A stretch of 64,000 bases of DNA from Apibacter mensalis (GCF_001418685.1 NZ_LIVM01000004.1:94457-158456); one strand, 5' to 3'; counted from the stretch's first letter, positions 18,368-28,477 are shown. Translations and numbers: made by a program. The notes: generated by a model not told the origin, from the letters alone.

Positions 18368-19684
18368 ATGTATTCTAAGATAAATAAAAAAATTAAAAGT
18401 GTAATACATTTTTTAACCTATGATATATGGAGGGTTAACGGAAGCGATGGCCCTCATGTAAAAATTAATTTTATAAATATAACTAAAACCTTTTTACTGA
18501 CTTTTAGAAATATTAATGGATCGCAGATTAATACACGTGCAGCAGCTTTAACATATGATTCTCTTTTATCTATTGTTCCTTTATTAGCAGTATTATTTGC
18601 AATTGCCCGTGGATTTGGTTTTCAAAACTTAGTGGAAACTCAGCTATTTCAATATTTCACCGGGCAAGAAGTAGCTCTTTCCAAGGCTATGCAATTTATA
18701 GACGGATCCATTGACTATGCCCATGGGGGGATGTTTTTAGGATTAGGAATTATAATCCTATTTTATACAGTAATAACTTTATTAACGAATATTGAAGATA
18801 ATTTTAATATCATATGGAGAATAAAAAAAGGCAGGAAATTTTCTCAACAATTTACTGATTATTTAGCTTTAATTCTTATTGCCCCTTTATTTTTGATTTG
18901 TAATGCCGGATTATCTATTTTTTTAAATTCAACCACCAATATCCATATTATCGGTACGGTAATTAGCCCGATAGTAAGATTGATATCCTATGTTATTATT
19001 ATCTTGCTTTTTACATTTTTTTATATATACATTCCCAATACTAAAGTCAAACTCAGTGCTGCATTGTTAGGAGGTATAGTTAGTGGGAGTTGTTTTCAAA
19101 TATTTCAAATACTGTACATTTCAGGACAATTTTGGATTACGAAATATAATGCTATATACGGAAGTTTTGCAGCATTACCCTTGTTGATGCTATGGCTTCA
19201 ATTAAGCTGGTTTATTTGCCTATTTGGTGCTCAATTATCATTTTCCTATCAAAATGTAAATAAGTTTAGCTTTGAAAAAGAGATTACCAATATAAGCAGG
19301 AGGTATAAAGATTTTATACTTTTAATGATTACTACACTCATTGTTAAACGATTTGAAACCGGTAAAAAGCCATATACGGCCGATGAATTGTCTGAAACTT
19401 ATAAAATACCCACTCGGTTAACTAATGATTCCTTATACTATTTGTTACAAGTAGGACTAATCGTAGAGACCTTAACGGAAAATGATATGATAGTTGCATA
19501 TATACCCGGAATCGATATAAATCATATTACCATTACCTATTTTTTCAACAAGTTGGATCAATACGGTTCTGAAAATTTTAAGATAAATATAGAAGGAGAT
19601 ATAAAAAATATTTGGGAAAAAACATTAGAAATAAGGAATATGATTTATGATCATGAAAGCGGAGTCTTACTTAAAGATATTTAA
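18368..19684 (+). CDS. YihY/BrkB family membrane protein
   Basis: A 438-residue inner-membrane protein with six predicted membrane helices (about residues 60-310). It has the family motif NINGSQINTRAAALTYDSLLSIVPLLAVLFA in the first part, YNAIYGSFAALPLLMLWLQLSW near helix five or six, and a soluble C-terminal domain (about 320-438). The family was once called ribonuclease BN in error. Its true role is unknown, with envelope or transport functions suspected. The extended C-terminal region, winged-helix-like around DELSETYKIPTRLTNDSLYYL, is typical of Bacteroidetes members. Confidence 0.87.
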   Translation: MYSKINKKIKSVIHFLTYDIWRVNGSDGPHVKINFINITKTFLLTFRNINGSQINTRAAALTYDSLLSIVPLLAVLFAIARGFGFQNLVETQLFQYFTGQEVALSKAMQFIDGSIDYAHGGMFLGLGIIILFYTVITLLTNIEDNFNIIWRIKKGRKFSQQFTDYLALILIAPLFLICNAGLSIFLNSTTNIHIIGTVISPIVRLISYVIIILLFTFFYIYIPNTKVKLSAALLGGIVSGSCFQIFQILYISGQFWITKYNAIYGSFAALPLLMLWLQLSWFICLFGAQLSFSYQNVNKFSFEKEITNISRRYKDFILLMITTLIVKRFETGKKPYTADELSETYKIPTRLTNDSLYYLLQVGLIVETLTENDMIVAYIPGIDINHITITYFFNKLDQYGSENFKINIEGDIKNIWEKTLEIRNMIYDHESGVLLKDI

Positions 19685-19830
19685 GAATTGCTTATTTTAA
19701 AATTTTTTGGCAATACCCCTAAATATTTATAATTAAAATTATTTCGAGAAAAAACAACCAGCTAATAGTATATAAAGTTGTAACCTCTAATTTGATTTTA
19801 GGCATAATTCCGTCCTCGATTCAAAAATTA

Positions 19831-21240
19831 TTATTCTTGATAAGCTCCTAATGCAGGATCACTAGTTCTCGAAATTCCATTAATATCTTCCGGAATCGCC
19901 TTTGCATAGTTTACATTCCCTTTACCATAAGCTGGAGAGCCTAAATTAAGACTAAGTAAGCAATCAGAATATCCTGTTTTATAAAGTAGAGGATCTTCAT
20001 TAAGAATCGTATTTATGAAATTGTCATCCGTTTCTATATTTATACCATTGGAAGTATTTTTAATCAGATTAGTATCAAAAGTATAAATAAAAGGAGCATG
20101 TACATTTTTATCTAAATATAAGCTATTATAATTTCTTACCCAGAAAATACAATTTTTAAAGGAAGCTTTCAGTTTATTATATTTAATTTCACCGGATTTT
20201 TGATAAGAGTTGGATAAGTAAACAGAATATCCGGCACCAGCATTTAAATACCAATAGTTAGCGAGAGTGCAATGGATAAAATCGTAATTTCCTCCATATT
20301 CTACTATAAGATCAGAAGTACCACAATTATTTATCGCAAGATTTTTTCCTTCAACATTTCCTCCAACAGAATGTATTCCTCCGTACAAAAAATTATAAAT
20401 CTTTGAATTGGCAATTGTCAAGTGAGCATTTTCTTCTAAATAGAAGGCGTTATTTCCCCCTTTTATTAACAAATGATTAATTTTTCCCGATGAATTATTA
20501 GCCAGATAAATTTGATTCCAATTACCGGGGAGTGAATCATATTTTGTTTCGTGTCGATCTCCTCGAATTAATACTTCATGATTCAAGGAACCATCTATAT
20601 TAAGTTGGCTGCCTGAATCAATAATTATATTTGCATTTTTATGAAGGTATATTTTAGTTCCTTCCGAAACAGACAACTTGGCACCATTTGTAATTTTCAA
20701 GTTTCCATATATAACCTTGGATTTTGAATTGTTCCAAACTAAATCGCTTGTTATTTCCTTAGTTCCTGATTTAGAAAAGTAAAATTCCGCATCTTCTACC
20801 AAAGAAAGTAATTTAACTTTTTGTGTGTTACCTACTGTTATAAACAGTAAGTCCTCATCTGCTAATGCTTCGGAAGTACTAACGGTTTGAGGTGCTATTT
20901 CAATAAAAATGTATAAGCTATCCTTGGCTCGTAAGGGGATATTTTGAAAACTATTTAGATTTGAAGAATTTCCAGGATTTCCGTCAACATTAATTTTAAA
21001 TTGCGAACTCGAACCTTTTTCGAGATAAATCCTAGGAATTACGACATCATCGTTTTGTTGATTATAGACTTTAAGCACGTATGTTTCTGATCGAACAGTT
21101 GAAAATACTGTGTCTAGCATGACCGTATCCTTTGAAAATCTAAGCGGTTTAGAAGCAGACTCATAATTATAATCATCTCTGCATGAAAAAAATGTAAGTA
21201 TTAAAAAAGACAAGAATAATATAAAAGATAATTTTTTCAT
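19831..21240 (-). CDS. Lipoprotein with right-handed beta-helix repeats
   Basis: A 469-residue exported lipoprotein: signal peptide with lipobox LTFFSC (Cys 20). Residues 30-150 look like a beta-sandwich domain (FSKDTVMLDTVFSTV, IPRIYLEKG). The rest, from about 180, shows short repeating strands (GNLKITNGAKLSVSEGTKIYL, LTIANSKIYNFLYGGIHSVGG) that suggest a parallel beta-helix. The family is conserved in Bacteroidetes but has no assigned function. It is probably anchored to the outer membrane. A barrel protein gene lies 52 bp upstream on the same strand, which may mean co-transcription. Confidence 0.72.
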   Translation of the reverse strand: MKKLSFILFLSFLILTFFSCRDDYNYESASKPLRFSKDTVMLDTVFSTVRSETYVLKVYNQQNDDVVIPRIYLEKGSSSQFKINVDGNPGNSSNLNSFQNIPLRAKDSLYIFIEIAPQTVSTSEALADEDLLFITVGNTQKVKLLSLVEDAEFYFSKSGTKEITSDLVWNNSKSKVIYGNLKITNGAKLSVSEGTKIYLHKNANIIIDSGSQLNIDGSLNHEVLIRGDRHETKYDSLPGNWNQIYLANNSSGKINHLLIKGGNNAFYLEENAHLTIANSKIYNFLYGGIHSVGGNVEGKNLAINNCGTSDLIVEYGGNYDFIHCTLANYWYLNAGAGYSVYLSNSYQKSGEIKYNKLKASFKNCIFWVRNYNSLYLDKNVHAPFIYTFDTNLIKNTSNGINIETDDNFINTILNEDPLLYKTGYSDCLLSLNLGSPAYGKGNVNYAKAIPEDINGISRTSDPALGAYQE

Positions 21241-21292
21241 ATCAATTTTATAATGAGGATATAAGTAAAAATAAGAGAGAAGGATTCAAACT

Positions 21293-21895
21293 TTAGAATT
21301 TATATCCTACACTTACTACCAGTGAATTTTGTCTTTTTTCTAATTTAAAAGCTTCACCGGTACGTTTCTTAACAAAATTAGTTTGACTTTTATTAAACCC
21401 GAATTCGTAGCGCACATCGAAAGTAAGTTTAGCTAAATCAAATCCGCCCCCTACTTGACCGGCAAGTGAAAAATCGTCTGTTTTAGTCTTTCTTATTCCT
21501 TTTAAAGAAATATCTTCATTTAAAGAAATTGAAAAAACAGGACCCGCATATAACCGGGTAACTTCTAAAAATTTAGAACCCAATAGAATAGGAATATCCA
21601 AACGATTAGAATGTGCAGTAAATTCACCATCATCACTATAATCGAAATTAGTTTTCATCGATGAAAAATAAATTTCAGGCTGGATAAACCAATCAATAAA
21701 TTTTATACGACTAAAAAATCCGGCGTGCCATCCAATATTATCTGTGGCTTTACTTTCCTTACTATTGGTTACTGTCTGTTTTAAGCTGCCTTTATACCCA
21801 AATGCCATTCCTGCTTTTGCTCCAAAATCCACTTGTTGCGCATAAGTAATTATTGAAATAAAAAGTGAAAATAGTATCGGAATTAGTCTTTTCAT
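21293..21895 (-). CDS. PorT-like outer-membrane beta-barrel protein
   Basis: About 200 residues with a signal peptide (MKRLIPILFSLFISIITYAQ) followed by eight to ten amphipathic strands ending VVSVGYKF, the typical terminal barrel strand. It resembles the OMP_b-brl_2/PorT-like family, whose functions are mostly unknown. An upstream TTG at 21925 lies inside a -7 promoter element and would add an odd charged leader, so I place the start at ATG 21895. Confidence 0.75.
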   Translation of the reverse strand: MKRLIPILFSLFISIITYAQQVDFGAKAGMAFGYKGSLKQTVTNSKESKATDNIGWHAGFFSRIKFIDWFIQPEIYFSSMKTNFDYSDDGEFTAHSNRLDIPILLGSKFLEVTRLYAGPVFSISLNEDISLKGIRKTKTDDFSLAGQVGGGFDLAKLTFDVRYEFGFNKSQTNFVKKRTGEAFKLEKRQNSLVVSVGYKF

Positions 21896-21922
21896 AGGAA
21901 ATGTTTTTTGCTTAATTTTTTC

Positions 21923-21930
21923 CAAAGATA
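21923..21930 (-). promoter_or_regulatory. Probable -7 element for the beta-barrel gene
   Basis: CAAAGATA on the plus strand reads TATCTTTG on the minus strand and fits TAnnTTTG. It is 28 bp before ATG 21895 and supports that start. On the plus strand, TACATTTG at 21943-21950 may serve the divergent UPF0173 gene. Confidence 0.45.
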
Positions 21931-21979
21931 ATTATTATTTATTACATTTGAAGAAGATTAAATTTTTAAGGATAGAGTC

Positions 21980-22672
21980 ATGGAAATAATATATTACGGA
22001 CATGCATGTTTTGGATTTAAAACCTCGTCGTCTACAGTCTTGATTGATCCATTTATTTCAGGTAATGAATTAGCGAAAGATATAGATGTTAATGAAATTA
22101 AAGCAGATTATATTTTTTTGACCCATGCCCATTATGATCATATATTGGATGTGGAGACCATTGCTAGAAACAATAATTCTCAAATTTTGACCAATCCGGA
22201 AATTTGTGCTTATTATGAAAAATTGGGTTTTAATGTTATCCCCATGAATATTGGAGGGGTTAAGAAATTTGATTTTGGTAAAATAAAAATGGTATCGGCT
22301 TTACATAGTTCTTCTTTTCCAGATGGAACCTATGGAGGATTGGCTTGTGGTTACTTAATGAAGATGGACGGAAAAGTAATTTACTTTTCTGGTGATACGT
22401 CTCTTACTACAGACATGAAACTTCTTCCGTTTATCTATGGATACATCAATGTAGCCATATTACCTATTGGTAATACGTATACGATGGGAGGATATGATGC
22501 TGTAGTTGCGGCGAAATTTGTTAAAACTAAAAATGCTATTGCTTCTCATTACGACACTTTTCCTGCCATAAAAGTTAATAAGGATAAAGCAAAACATTTG
22601 TTTTTAGCAGAAGGAAAACGTTTAACTTTTTTATCTATAGGAGAATCCGTGGATATTTGTAAATTTGAATAG
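21980..22672 (+). CDS. UPF0173 metal-dependent hydrolase
   Basis: A 230-residue metallo-beta-lactamase-fold protein. The metal-binding motif THAHYDH is at residues 48-54, with a further His in ALHSSSFPDG, SGDTSL near 135, and a C-terminal SHYDTFP. These are the hallmarks of UPF0173 (YtkL-like) hydrolases of unknown substrate. It stands alone, divergent from the barrel gene, and there is no context that suggests a pathway. Confidence 0.87.
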   Translation: MEIIYYGHACFGFKTSSSTVLIDPFISGNELAKDIDVNEIKADYIFLTHAHYDHILDVETIARNNNSQILTNPEICAYYEKLGFNVIPMNIGGVKKFDFGKIKMVSALHSSSFPDGTYGGLACGYLMKMDGKVIYFSGDTSLTTDMKLLPFIYGYINVAILPIGNTYTMGGYDAVVAAKFVKTKNAIASHYDTFPAIKVNKDKAKHLFLAEGKRLTFLSIGESVDICKFE

Positions 22673-22754
22673 TTTTTTAATTACCTAAAATTTGATAATT
22701 TAGACTGTATAAAGAAAAAAAATTCGACAGAATACATATTTTACAAAAAAAATT

Positions 22755-24794
22755 ATGAATAATAATTTATTAGTGGAAAAATTTAATACACCTTACGAAA
22801 GTATTCCTTTCGAAAATATTAAACAAGAAGAATTTAGACCAGCGATAGAACAGGCCATTGATGATGCCAGGAAAGAAATTGATGAAATAGTTCAAAATAC
22901 AGATCCACCTAATTTTGTAAATACTATAGTAGCTTTAGAAAATGTCGGAAAAAAACTTACTGTAATTTCCTCTACCTTCTTTAATTTAAATTCAGCTGAA
23001 ACTAGTGATTATTTGCAGAGCCTGGCAGAAGAAATATCTCCAATGCTGACGGAATATGCCAATGATATTATACTTAATGAGCAATTATTTGATAAAATAA
23101 AAATTGTTTACGAAACTACCTTAAAATCAAAACTAAGCCAAGAAGAAGTTCGACTTTTAGATAAAACGTATAAGGATTTTTCGAAAAATGGAGCTCTATT
23201 ATCTCCGGAGGATAAAAATAATCTTCGTCAAATCTCTAATGAATTAGCAGTTTTATCCGTCAAATTTGGTCAAAATGTCTTAAAGGAGACTAATGATTAT
23301 TATCTTCATATATCCGAAAATAAGGATATGGAAGGAATTCCGGAATCTATTAAGGAAATGGCCAGGAAAGAAGCGGAAAACAGAAATTTGAAAGGGTGGG
23401 TTTTTACTTTACATTATCCAAGTTATGTGCCTTTTATTACCTATACAACAAACCGAGAGTTACGTAAGGAAATTTATACTGCTTACATGCAGCGAGCATG
23501 TAAAGATAATGAGTATAATAACGAAGAGATTATCCATAAAATCGTTGAATTACGAAGTAAGAAAGCTAAATTGCTAGGTTTCAATACCTATGCAGATTTG
23601 ATTTTACAGGAAAGAATGGCTTCTAGTCCTAAACTTGTATATGATTTTTTATATGATTTGTTACATCAAGCCAAGCCATTTGCTCAAAAAGAAATTGAAA
23701 ACTTAAAAAATATAGCTTCACGAGATGGGATTTTAGAGCTTATGCCTTTTGATCATGCCTATTATGTTGAAAAATTAAGACAAGAAAAATTTTCGTTTTC
23801 AGAAGAAGAGCTTAAACCCTATTTCCCATTAAATCAGGTTTTAAATGCTGCATTTGATGTTGCAAAGAAATTATACGGGTTGACTTTTAAAGAAAGGAAA
23901 GATATTCAAAAATATCATTCAGAAGTTAAAGTGTATGAAGTAGTAAATGACAAAGGGAAGCATCAGGCATTGTTGTATACTGACTTTTTTCCACGAGCCG
24001 GGAAAAGGGCAGGAGCTTGGATGACTTCCTATAAGGGACAATTTAAAACGTTAAGCGATAACATTAGGCCACATATATCCATAGTTTGTAATTTTTCTCG
24101 ACCTAACGGAGACATGCCTTCTTTATTGACATTTAGTGAAGTTACCACGCTTTTCCATGAATTTGGACATGCATTGCATGGTATTTTAGCTAATACAACA
24201 TTTGAGTCATTATCAGGAACCAATGTGTATTGGGATTTTGTTGAATTACCTTCTCAATTTATGGAAAATTATGTATTTGAAAAGGAATTTTTAAAAACTT
24301 TTGCTCTTCATTATCAAAAAGGAGAGATGTTAGACGAGGAAAAAATTGATAAAATTGTAGCTTCTGCAAACTTTATGCAAGGGTATCAAACACTTCGTCA
24401 AATTGGCTTAGGTCTTTTAGATATGGCCTATCATACCGATGAATTAAACTCTGAAGAAGGTATAGAAGATTTTGAAGTAAAAATGATTAAAGAAACCCAA
24501 TTATATCCTCACATTAAAAATACGTGTATAAGTACTTCATTTTCACATATATTTCAAGGTGGATATGCTGCAGGGTATTATTCATATAAATGGGCTGAAG
24601 TATTAGATGCGGATGCTTTTGATTTCTTCAAAGAAAGAGGGATTTTTGATAAAGAAACAGCCAACAAATTTGAAAGTTTATTAAGTAAAGGAGGAACTGA
24701 GGACCCCATGGAATTGTATATAAGTTTCAGAGGGAGAAGGCCTCAATCCGATGCCTTATTAAAACGGGCCGGTTTATTGGATACCAATTCATAA
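22755..24794 (+). CDS. M3 family metallopeptidase (oligopeptidase A / Dcp type)
   Basis: A 679-residue zinc oligopeptidase that would degrade short peptides, including those released from signal peptides or proteasome-like proteases. The HEFGHALHG zinc motif is at residues 468-476, with the downstream glutamate near 497 (WDFVELPSQFMENY). The thimet-oligopeptidase fold covers the full length. No signal peptide is seen, so it is probably cytoplasmic. Dcp and PrlC cannot be separated from sequence by eye. A strong terminator follows. Confidence 0.9.
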   Translation: MNNNLLVEKFNTPYESIPFENIKQEEFRPAIEQAIDDARKEIDEIVQNTDPPNFVNTIVALENVGKKLTVISSTFFNLNSAETSDYLQSLAEEISPMLTEYANDIILNEQLFDKIKIVYETTLKSKLSQEEVRLLDKTYKDFSKNGALLSPEDKNNLRQISNELAVLSVKFGQNVLKETNDYYLHISENKDMEGIPESIKEMARKEAENRNLKGWVFTLHYPSYVPFITYTTNRELRKEIYTAYMQRACKDNEYNNEEIIHKIVELRSKKAKLLGFNTYADLILQERMASSPKLVYDFLYDLLHQAKPFAQKEIENLKNIASRDGILELMPFDHAYYVEKLRQEKFSFSEEELKPYFPLNQVLNAAFDVAKKLYGLTFKERKDIQKYHSEVKVYEVVNDKGKHQALLYTDFFPRAGKRAGAWMTSYKGQFKTLSDNIRPHISIVCNFSRPNGDMPSLLTFSEVTTLFHEFGHALHGILANTTFESLSGTNVYWDFVELPSQFMENYVFEKEFLKTFALHYQKGEMLDEEKIDKIVASANFMQGYQTLRQIGLGLLDMAYHTDELNSEEGIEDFEVKMIKETQLYPHIKNTCISTSFSHIFQGGYAAGYYSYKWAEVLDADAFDFFKERGIFDKETANKFESLLSKGGTEDPMELYISFRGRRPQSDALLKRAGLLDTNS

Positions 24795-24817
24795 GTAGAA
24801 TTCAAAGTTTTGGAAAT

Positions 24818-24856
24818 AATAAAAAATAGTTTGATCATTTCAAACCATTTTTTATT
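24818..24856 (+). terminator. Rho-independent terminator after the M3 peptidase gene
   Basis: A 17-bp inverted repeat with one mismatch (24818-24834 with 24840-24856) and a TCATT loop. The right arm contains the T-run. The A-run in the left arm means it may also work on the minus strand for the gene at 24943. Confidence 0.75.
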
Positions 24857-24942
24857 CTGTTTATTTTTAACTTTACGGAGATAAGGATTCTTATTTAAAT
24901 ATTTGCACCTATTCTAAATAATTATATAATAAGAGTGATTTA

Positions 24943-25848
24943 TTAAATAATGTTAATATTTTTAAATTTATCAAACCATTTGAAATTTCTGTAAAATACA
25001 TAATGATTTGTTGTAGCTCCAAAACTTTTATTAAAATTAGCTATTCCGACAATCATGGAGCCTTCGAAATCAAAAATTAATTTTTGATTTGAATAGTTTT
25101 TTATTACTGTGTCTATAAGATAGGCATAAGAATTTTTAATTTCAGATTCTTTGATTCGTACCGACAATAAATTTATGATTCTTCCTTTGGAAAAAATAAG
25201 CCATAAATAGACAATAGGAATATTTTCTTTATTAAAAAGGGTATATTGTTTCAACACTTTTTTACGGTCCAATTCTTGTAAAAGTGTATTTAAAATATTG
25301 AGTTGAGATGCTAATAATATTCGATTCAGATTTTTACCGAGTAATCCTGTAACAATAGAACCAGTATATTTTTCTTCAATTTTAATATTGGATAATAAAT
25401 AATTTTTAAGAACTCTTTTTTTGTTTGTATTATAATTATTTAAAAGGGTTAAATAATCGCAATCTAAATTCAATACTTGATTATCTCTTTTTAAATAATC
25501 AGAAGGAAAATATGGTGTGTTTTCTTCATTAAAACAATAGCTTCTGACTTTATATTTTGTTAAAAAAGATAAAAAAAGATTGAATATTTCAACAGATATA
25601 TTTTCTTTATAAAATATACCTAATTGTTGGCAAAAAATAGGTTGAATTACAAATTTAAATCCCAATTTTTTTTGGTAGGGAATTGGCATTACCGCTTCAT
25701 AATCGTTTAAAACCAAGACATCATAACCATCAGGAGAAACAATAGATAAATACCATAATTCAGCATATATTCTGTAATTCAAGCATTGATGCAAACAAAC
25801 GGAATACTTCGTTTTATCAATGGTTTTGTGGGTATATTTGTAGATCAT
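24943..25848 (-). CDS. GNAT/FemAB-like acyltransferase-type protein
   Basis: A 301-residue protein that I do not recognise at family level with certainty. The pattern is GNAT/FemAB-like: an N-terminal part with DVLVLNDYEAVMPIPYQKKLGFKFVIQP, then a helical linker and a second half ending FEGSMIVGIANFNKSFGATTNHYV, where the SFGA motif occurs in Bacteroidetes FemAB-like proteins. Its start overlaps the end of the deacetylase-like gene by 32 bp, so the two are translated together. Cell-surface glycan modification is plausible but unproven. Confidence 0.6.
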   Translation of the reverse strand: MIYKYTHKTIDKTKYSVCLHQCLNYRIYAELWYLSIVSPDGYDVLVLNDYEAVMPIPYQKKLGFKFVIQPIFCQQLGIFYKENISVEIFNLFLSFLTKYKVRSYCFNEENTPYFPSDYLKRDNQVLNLDCDYLTLLNNYNTNKKRVLKNYLLSNIKIEEKYTGSIVTGLLGKNLNRILLASQLNILNTLLQELDRKKVLKQYTLFNKENIPIVYLWLIFSKGRIINLLSVRIKESEIKNSYAYLIDTVIKNYSNQKLIFDFEGSMIVGIANFNKSFGATTNHYVFYRNFKWFDKFKNINII

Positions 25849-27088
25849 TGGCTTTGAAAATTAATTTTTCATATACGTTTCTCCATAATTCCCATTCTCC
25901 ATAATTGGATAAGCTGTCATTATGAAAAATAGATATAAAAGTTCCGTTTACTTTTTTTACCGAATCAAGTAAATTCAATATTTTATTTTCTGCTTCCTCA
26001 ATAGATAGTTTCATGTAATTTTTAAGAGTTACATCCATCACACAGAACGGATAAATTTTTAATTCGGAAATTTTATTATTCTTTAAATCAAACCAATAAA
26101 AAGGAGTACAAGTACCGGCTCTAAATCCAATATGATCCTGAAAACCCATTGAAAAATCTGCTGATATATTTAAATTAATAAGATTATAATAGGTGTTGGG
26201 TAAATGAAGTTTTATAAAATGTTGTCTGGAAAAGGATATTTTTTGTTGTAAAAGTTTTTCAAGAGCTAATTTTTCCATTTTCAAAATGGTAAAATCTTTA
26301 TTGGATTCATAGCTGGGATGAAGCCCGATAGTACTATAATCTTGATTATATAATTGACATATCAACTTACGGTAAGCTATATTTTTTGGATGATGATTAG
26401 TATCCCATCTACCTCCTAATCCAAAGGAAATAAAGTAAAAAGTAGGGATATTTAAATGTTTAATGTAAGGGTAAATAAAATAGGGATCCAATTTTAATCC
26501 TGATAAAACTAAGATTTGGTGATAAAAATCTTTCCATCGGAAAGTTAGTCCCTTTTTTCCTAGAGATTTAAAATTCTTAAACCAAAATTTATTTTTATAT
26601 AACCAAGCATGATCTATATCTATAGTATTTATAAATGTAAATTTCCGATTTTTATAAACTAGAGATGGGAATTTTTTTTTAAGTTGATTAAATAAATCGA
26701 ATGCAAAGGTATCAATCCAGGGAATTAACGGATCGATTTTTCCTTTAACCAATGAAGCTTTATAGGAAAATCTATGATGAATATCTTCTTGATAAGGCAA
26801 ATATTCTTCATATCTTGAAAGTAAAAAAAAAGTGGTTGCAAATGGATCATTTAAAATTTCAATCAGATTTTGCGATTTAATATCAGTTTCAAATAATAAA
26901 TTACAAGAGGAAAAATGAATTTCGTTTTTTAAACTAGAAAAAGAATATGAAAATTTTGGTGATGATTCATAAATAAAATTATTACTGCAGTTCGTGAGTC
27001 GGAAAGAAATTCCTAAAATTTTTTCGAAAATAAAAGAAAAGGTATACTTAATTCTTTCGCTGAATACAGGAACATATATTAGAATCAT
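25817..27088 (-). CDS. Polysaccharide deacetylase-like protein
   Basis: A 423-residue protein of the flavobacterial polysaccharide-deacetylase-like family. The NTIDIDHAWLY segment near residue 155 corresponds to the metal-binding Asp region, SRYEEYLPY lies near 90, and GLHPSYES and FRAGTCTPFYWFDL are further conserved motifs. No signal peptide is obvious. A GTG directly abutting the radC stop would add five residues, but I prefer ATG 27088 because the family typically begins at this point. The next gene overlaps it by 32 bp. Substrate unknown; a lipid-linked or surface sugar is likely by family. Confidence 0.7.
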   Translation of the reverse strand: MILIYVPVFSERIKYTFSFIFEKILGISFRLTNCSNNFIYESSPKFSYSFSSLKNEIHFSSCNLLFETDIKSQNLIEILNDPFATTFFLLSRYEEYLPYQEDIHHRFSYKASLVKGKIDPLIPWIDTFAFDLFNQLKKKFPSLVYKNRKFTFINTIDIDHAWLYKNKFWFKNFKSLGKKGLTFRWKDFYHQILVLSGLKLDPYFIYPYIKHLNIPTFYFISFGLGGRWDTNHHPKNIAYRKLICQLYNQDYSTIGLHPSYESNKDFTILKMEKLALEKLLQQKISFSRQHFIKLHLPNTYYNLINLNISADFSMGFQDHIGFRAGTCTPFYWFDLKNNKISELKIYPFCVMDVTLKNYMKLSIEEAENKILNLLDSVKKVNGTFISIFHNDSLSNYGEWELWRNVYEKLIFKANDLQIYPQNH

Positions 27089-27103
27089 AGGAATTGATAT
27101 CAC

Positions 27104-27787
27104 TCATAATAAATTTTCATCAGCAAAACTAAAATAAGAAGTTTGAGTAACAATTAAATGATCTATAAGTATGATATTCAATAAGCTTCCTGCTTTTTTA
27201 ATTTCTTGAGTTATTTGCATATCAGAATTGCTGGGCTGTATGTTCCCCGAAGGATGATTATGAGATATGATTAGTGAAACTGAATTGAGCTCTAAGGCAT
27301 GTTTAAAAATAAGTCTATTATCTACCATTGTACCTGTTATCCCCCCTTGAGAAATTTTTTCTTTACTTAATATTTTATTGGATCTACTCAGATAAATAAC
27401 CCAAAATTCTTCAATCATCAGATCACCAATAATAGGTTGAAGAATATTAAAAGCATCTTTAGAAGAAGAAATACTTTCTTTTTTTAGTGCCTGTTGTAAG
27501 GATTTTCGTCTACCAATTTCAAGAGAAGTAATAATTTCAATTGCTTTGACTTTTCCTACTCCGTTGAATTTGCATAAATCTCGTATAGAAAGTTTTGCCA
27601 ATTCATTCCAATTATGATTTACGGAGGATAATATACGTTGAGCAAGGGTAATACTGCTTTCCGATTTTGATCCGCTTCCTAAAATAATAGCAAGAAGCTC
27701 AGCATCCGATAAGGCTTGTTTGCCTTTGATTAGTAATTTTTCTCTGGGTCTTTCTTCTTCAGCTAATGATTTTATATTCATGCTCAA
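27104..27787 (-). CDS. radC: RadC family JAB-domain protein
   Basis: A 227-residue RadC/YicR-type protein. It has an N-terminal UPF0758 helix-hairpin-helix region (KFNGVGKVKAIEI near 73-86) and a C-terminal JAMM motif SHNHPSGNIQPSNSD (H176, H178, D189). RadC is no longer believed to be a repair protein and its function is unresolved. It lies 5 bp after the 27793 gene and directly before the deacetylase-like gene, so it is probably in one transcript. Confidence 0.9.
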   Translation of the reverse strand: MSMNIKSLAEEERPREKLLIKGKQALSDAELLAIILGSGSKSESSITLAQRILSSVNHNWNELAKLSIRDLCKFNGVGKVKAIEIITSLEIGRRKSLQQALKKESISSSKDAFNILQPIIGDLMIEEFWVIYLSRSNKILSKEKISQGGITGTMVDNRLIFKHALELNSVSLIISHNHPSGNIQPSNSDMQITQEIKKAGSLLNIILIDHLIVTQTSYFSFADENLL

Positions 27788-27792
27788 TATTT

Positions 27793-28302
27793 TTAGATTC
27801 CGTTTTGGATATCTTTTTGTAAATATAATATTGCGGTAGAGGAAGGAGAAGCATCTTCCATAGATTGTTTAATGATTTCCTCTTGTATCTCTTTTATAGA
27901 GGATTCCTTCTTAGCTTCAATGGTATTTTTTATGAGCAATTGGGTTGCATTCTTTGCAGATAAGATTATTTTCCATGAATTTGGGCTTATATAGAGTTGT
28001 TGAGCCAAGTTATGTTCAAATTCTGTTTGTATAGTTTCTATTAAAGTAAATTCATAGGATTTAATATCTTCCGTTGGATTGACACGGCGTATTAAAGAAC
28101 TGGGGCGTATTCTTTCTAAAAAGAGAGTCATTCGTTCATAAGCTTGTAGTTTATGGGGTACTATATTTTCAGAATATTTTAAACGTAATTCAAAATTTCT
28201 TCTGTCTTTTTCAGATTGTAAAAAGCGAGTAAGCATAAACATAAACGCTCCAATAAAGAGCAGTAAAATTAAAAGAAATACAAGTAACATAGATATTTCC
28301 AT
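27793..28302 (-). CDS. Membrane-anchored hypothetical protein conserved in Bacteroidetes
   Basis: A 169-residue protein with one N-terminal membrane helix (residues 4-25, LLVFLLILLLFIGAFMFML) and a cytoplasmic helical domain with the conserved segment KLQAYERMTLFLERIRPSSL and EFEHNLAQQLY. Related proteins occur widely in flavobacteria without known function. It is the first gene of the radC transcript. The tRNA-Asn gene lies about 190 bp upstream on the other strand. Confidence 0.65.
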   Translation of the reverse strand: MEISMLLVFLLILLLFIGAFMFMLTRFLQSEKDRRNFELRLKYSENIVPHKLQAYERMTLFLERIRPSSLIRRVNPTEDIKSYEFTLIETIQTEFEHNLAQQLYISPNSWKIILSAKNATQLLIKNTIEAKKESSIKEIQEEIIKQSMEDASPSSTAILYLQKDIQNGI

Positions 28303-28445
28303 AATATTTATATAATTTAGGCAACAACAAAAATACTATTTTATATTAAAAAATACTTCTTATAAGATTACATATTAAAAAAAATAATTTTTTTTCATTG
28401 ATACTAATGTATTTAGCTTAGGGTATGAAAAAAAAATAAAAAATA

Positions 28446-28477
28446 TTTGGAACATATATAAATTTATTCTATATTTG
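28446..28477 (+). promoter_or_regulatory. Promoter of the tRNA-Asn gene
   Basis: TTTG (28446-28449), a 20-bp spacer and TATATTTG (28470-28477) match the Bacteroidetes promoter consensus closely. The element ends 12 bp before the tRNA 5' end. Confidence 0.75.
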
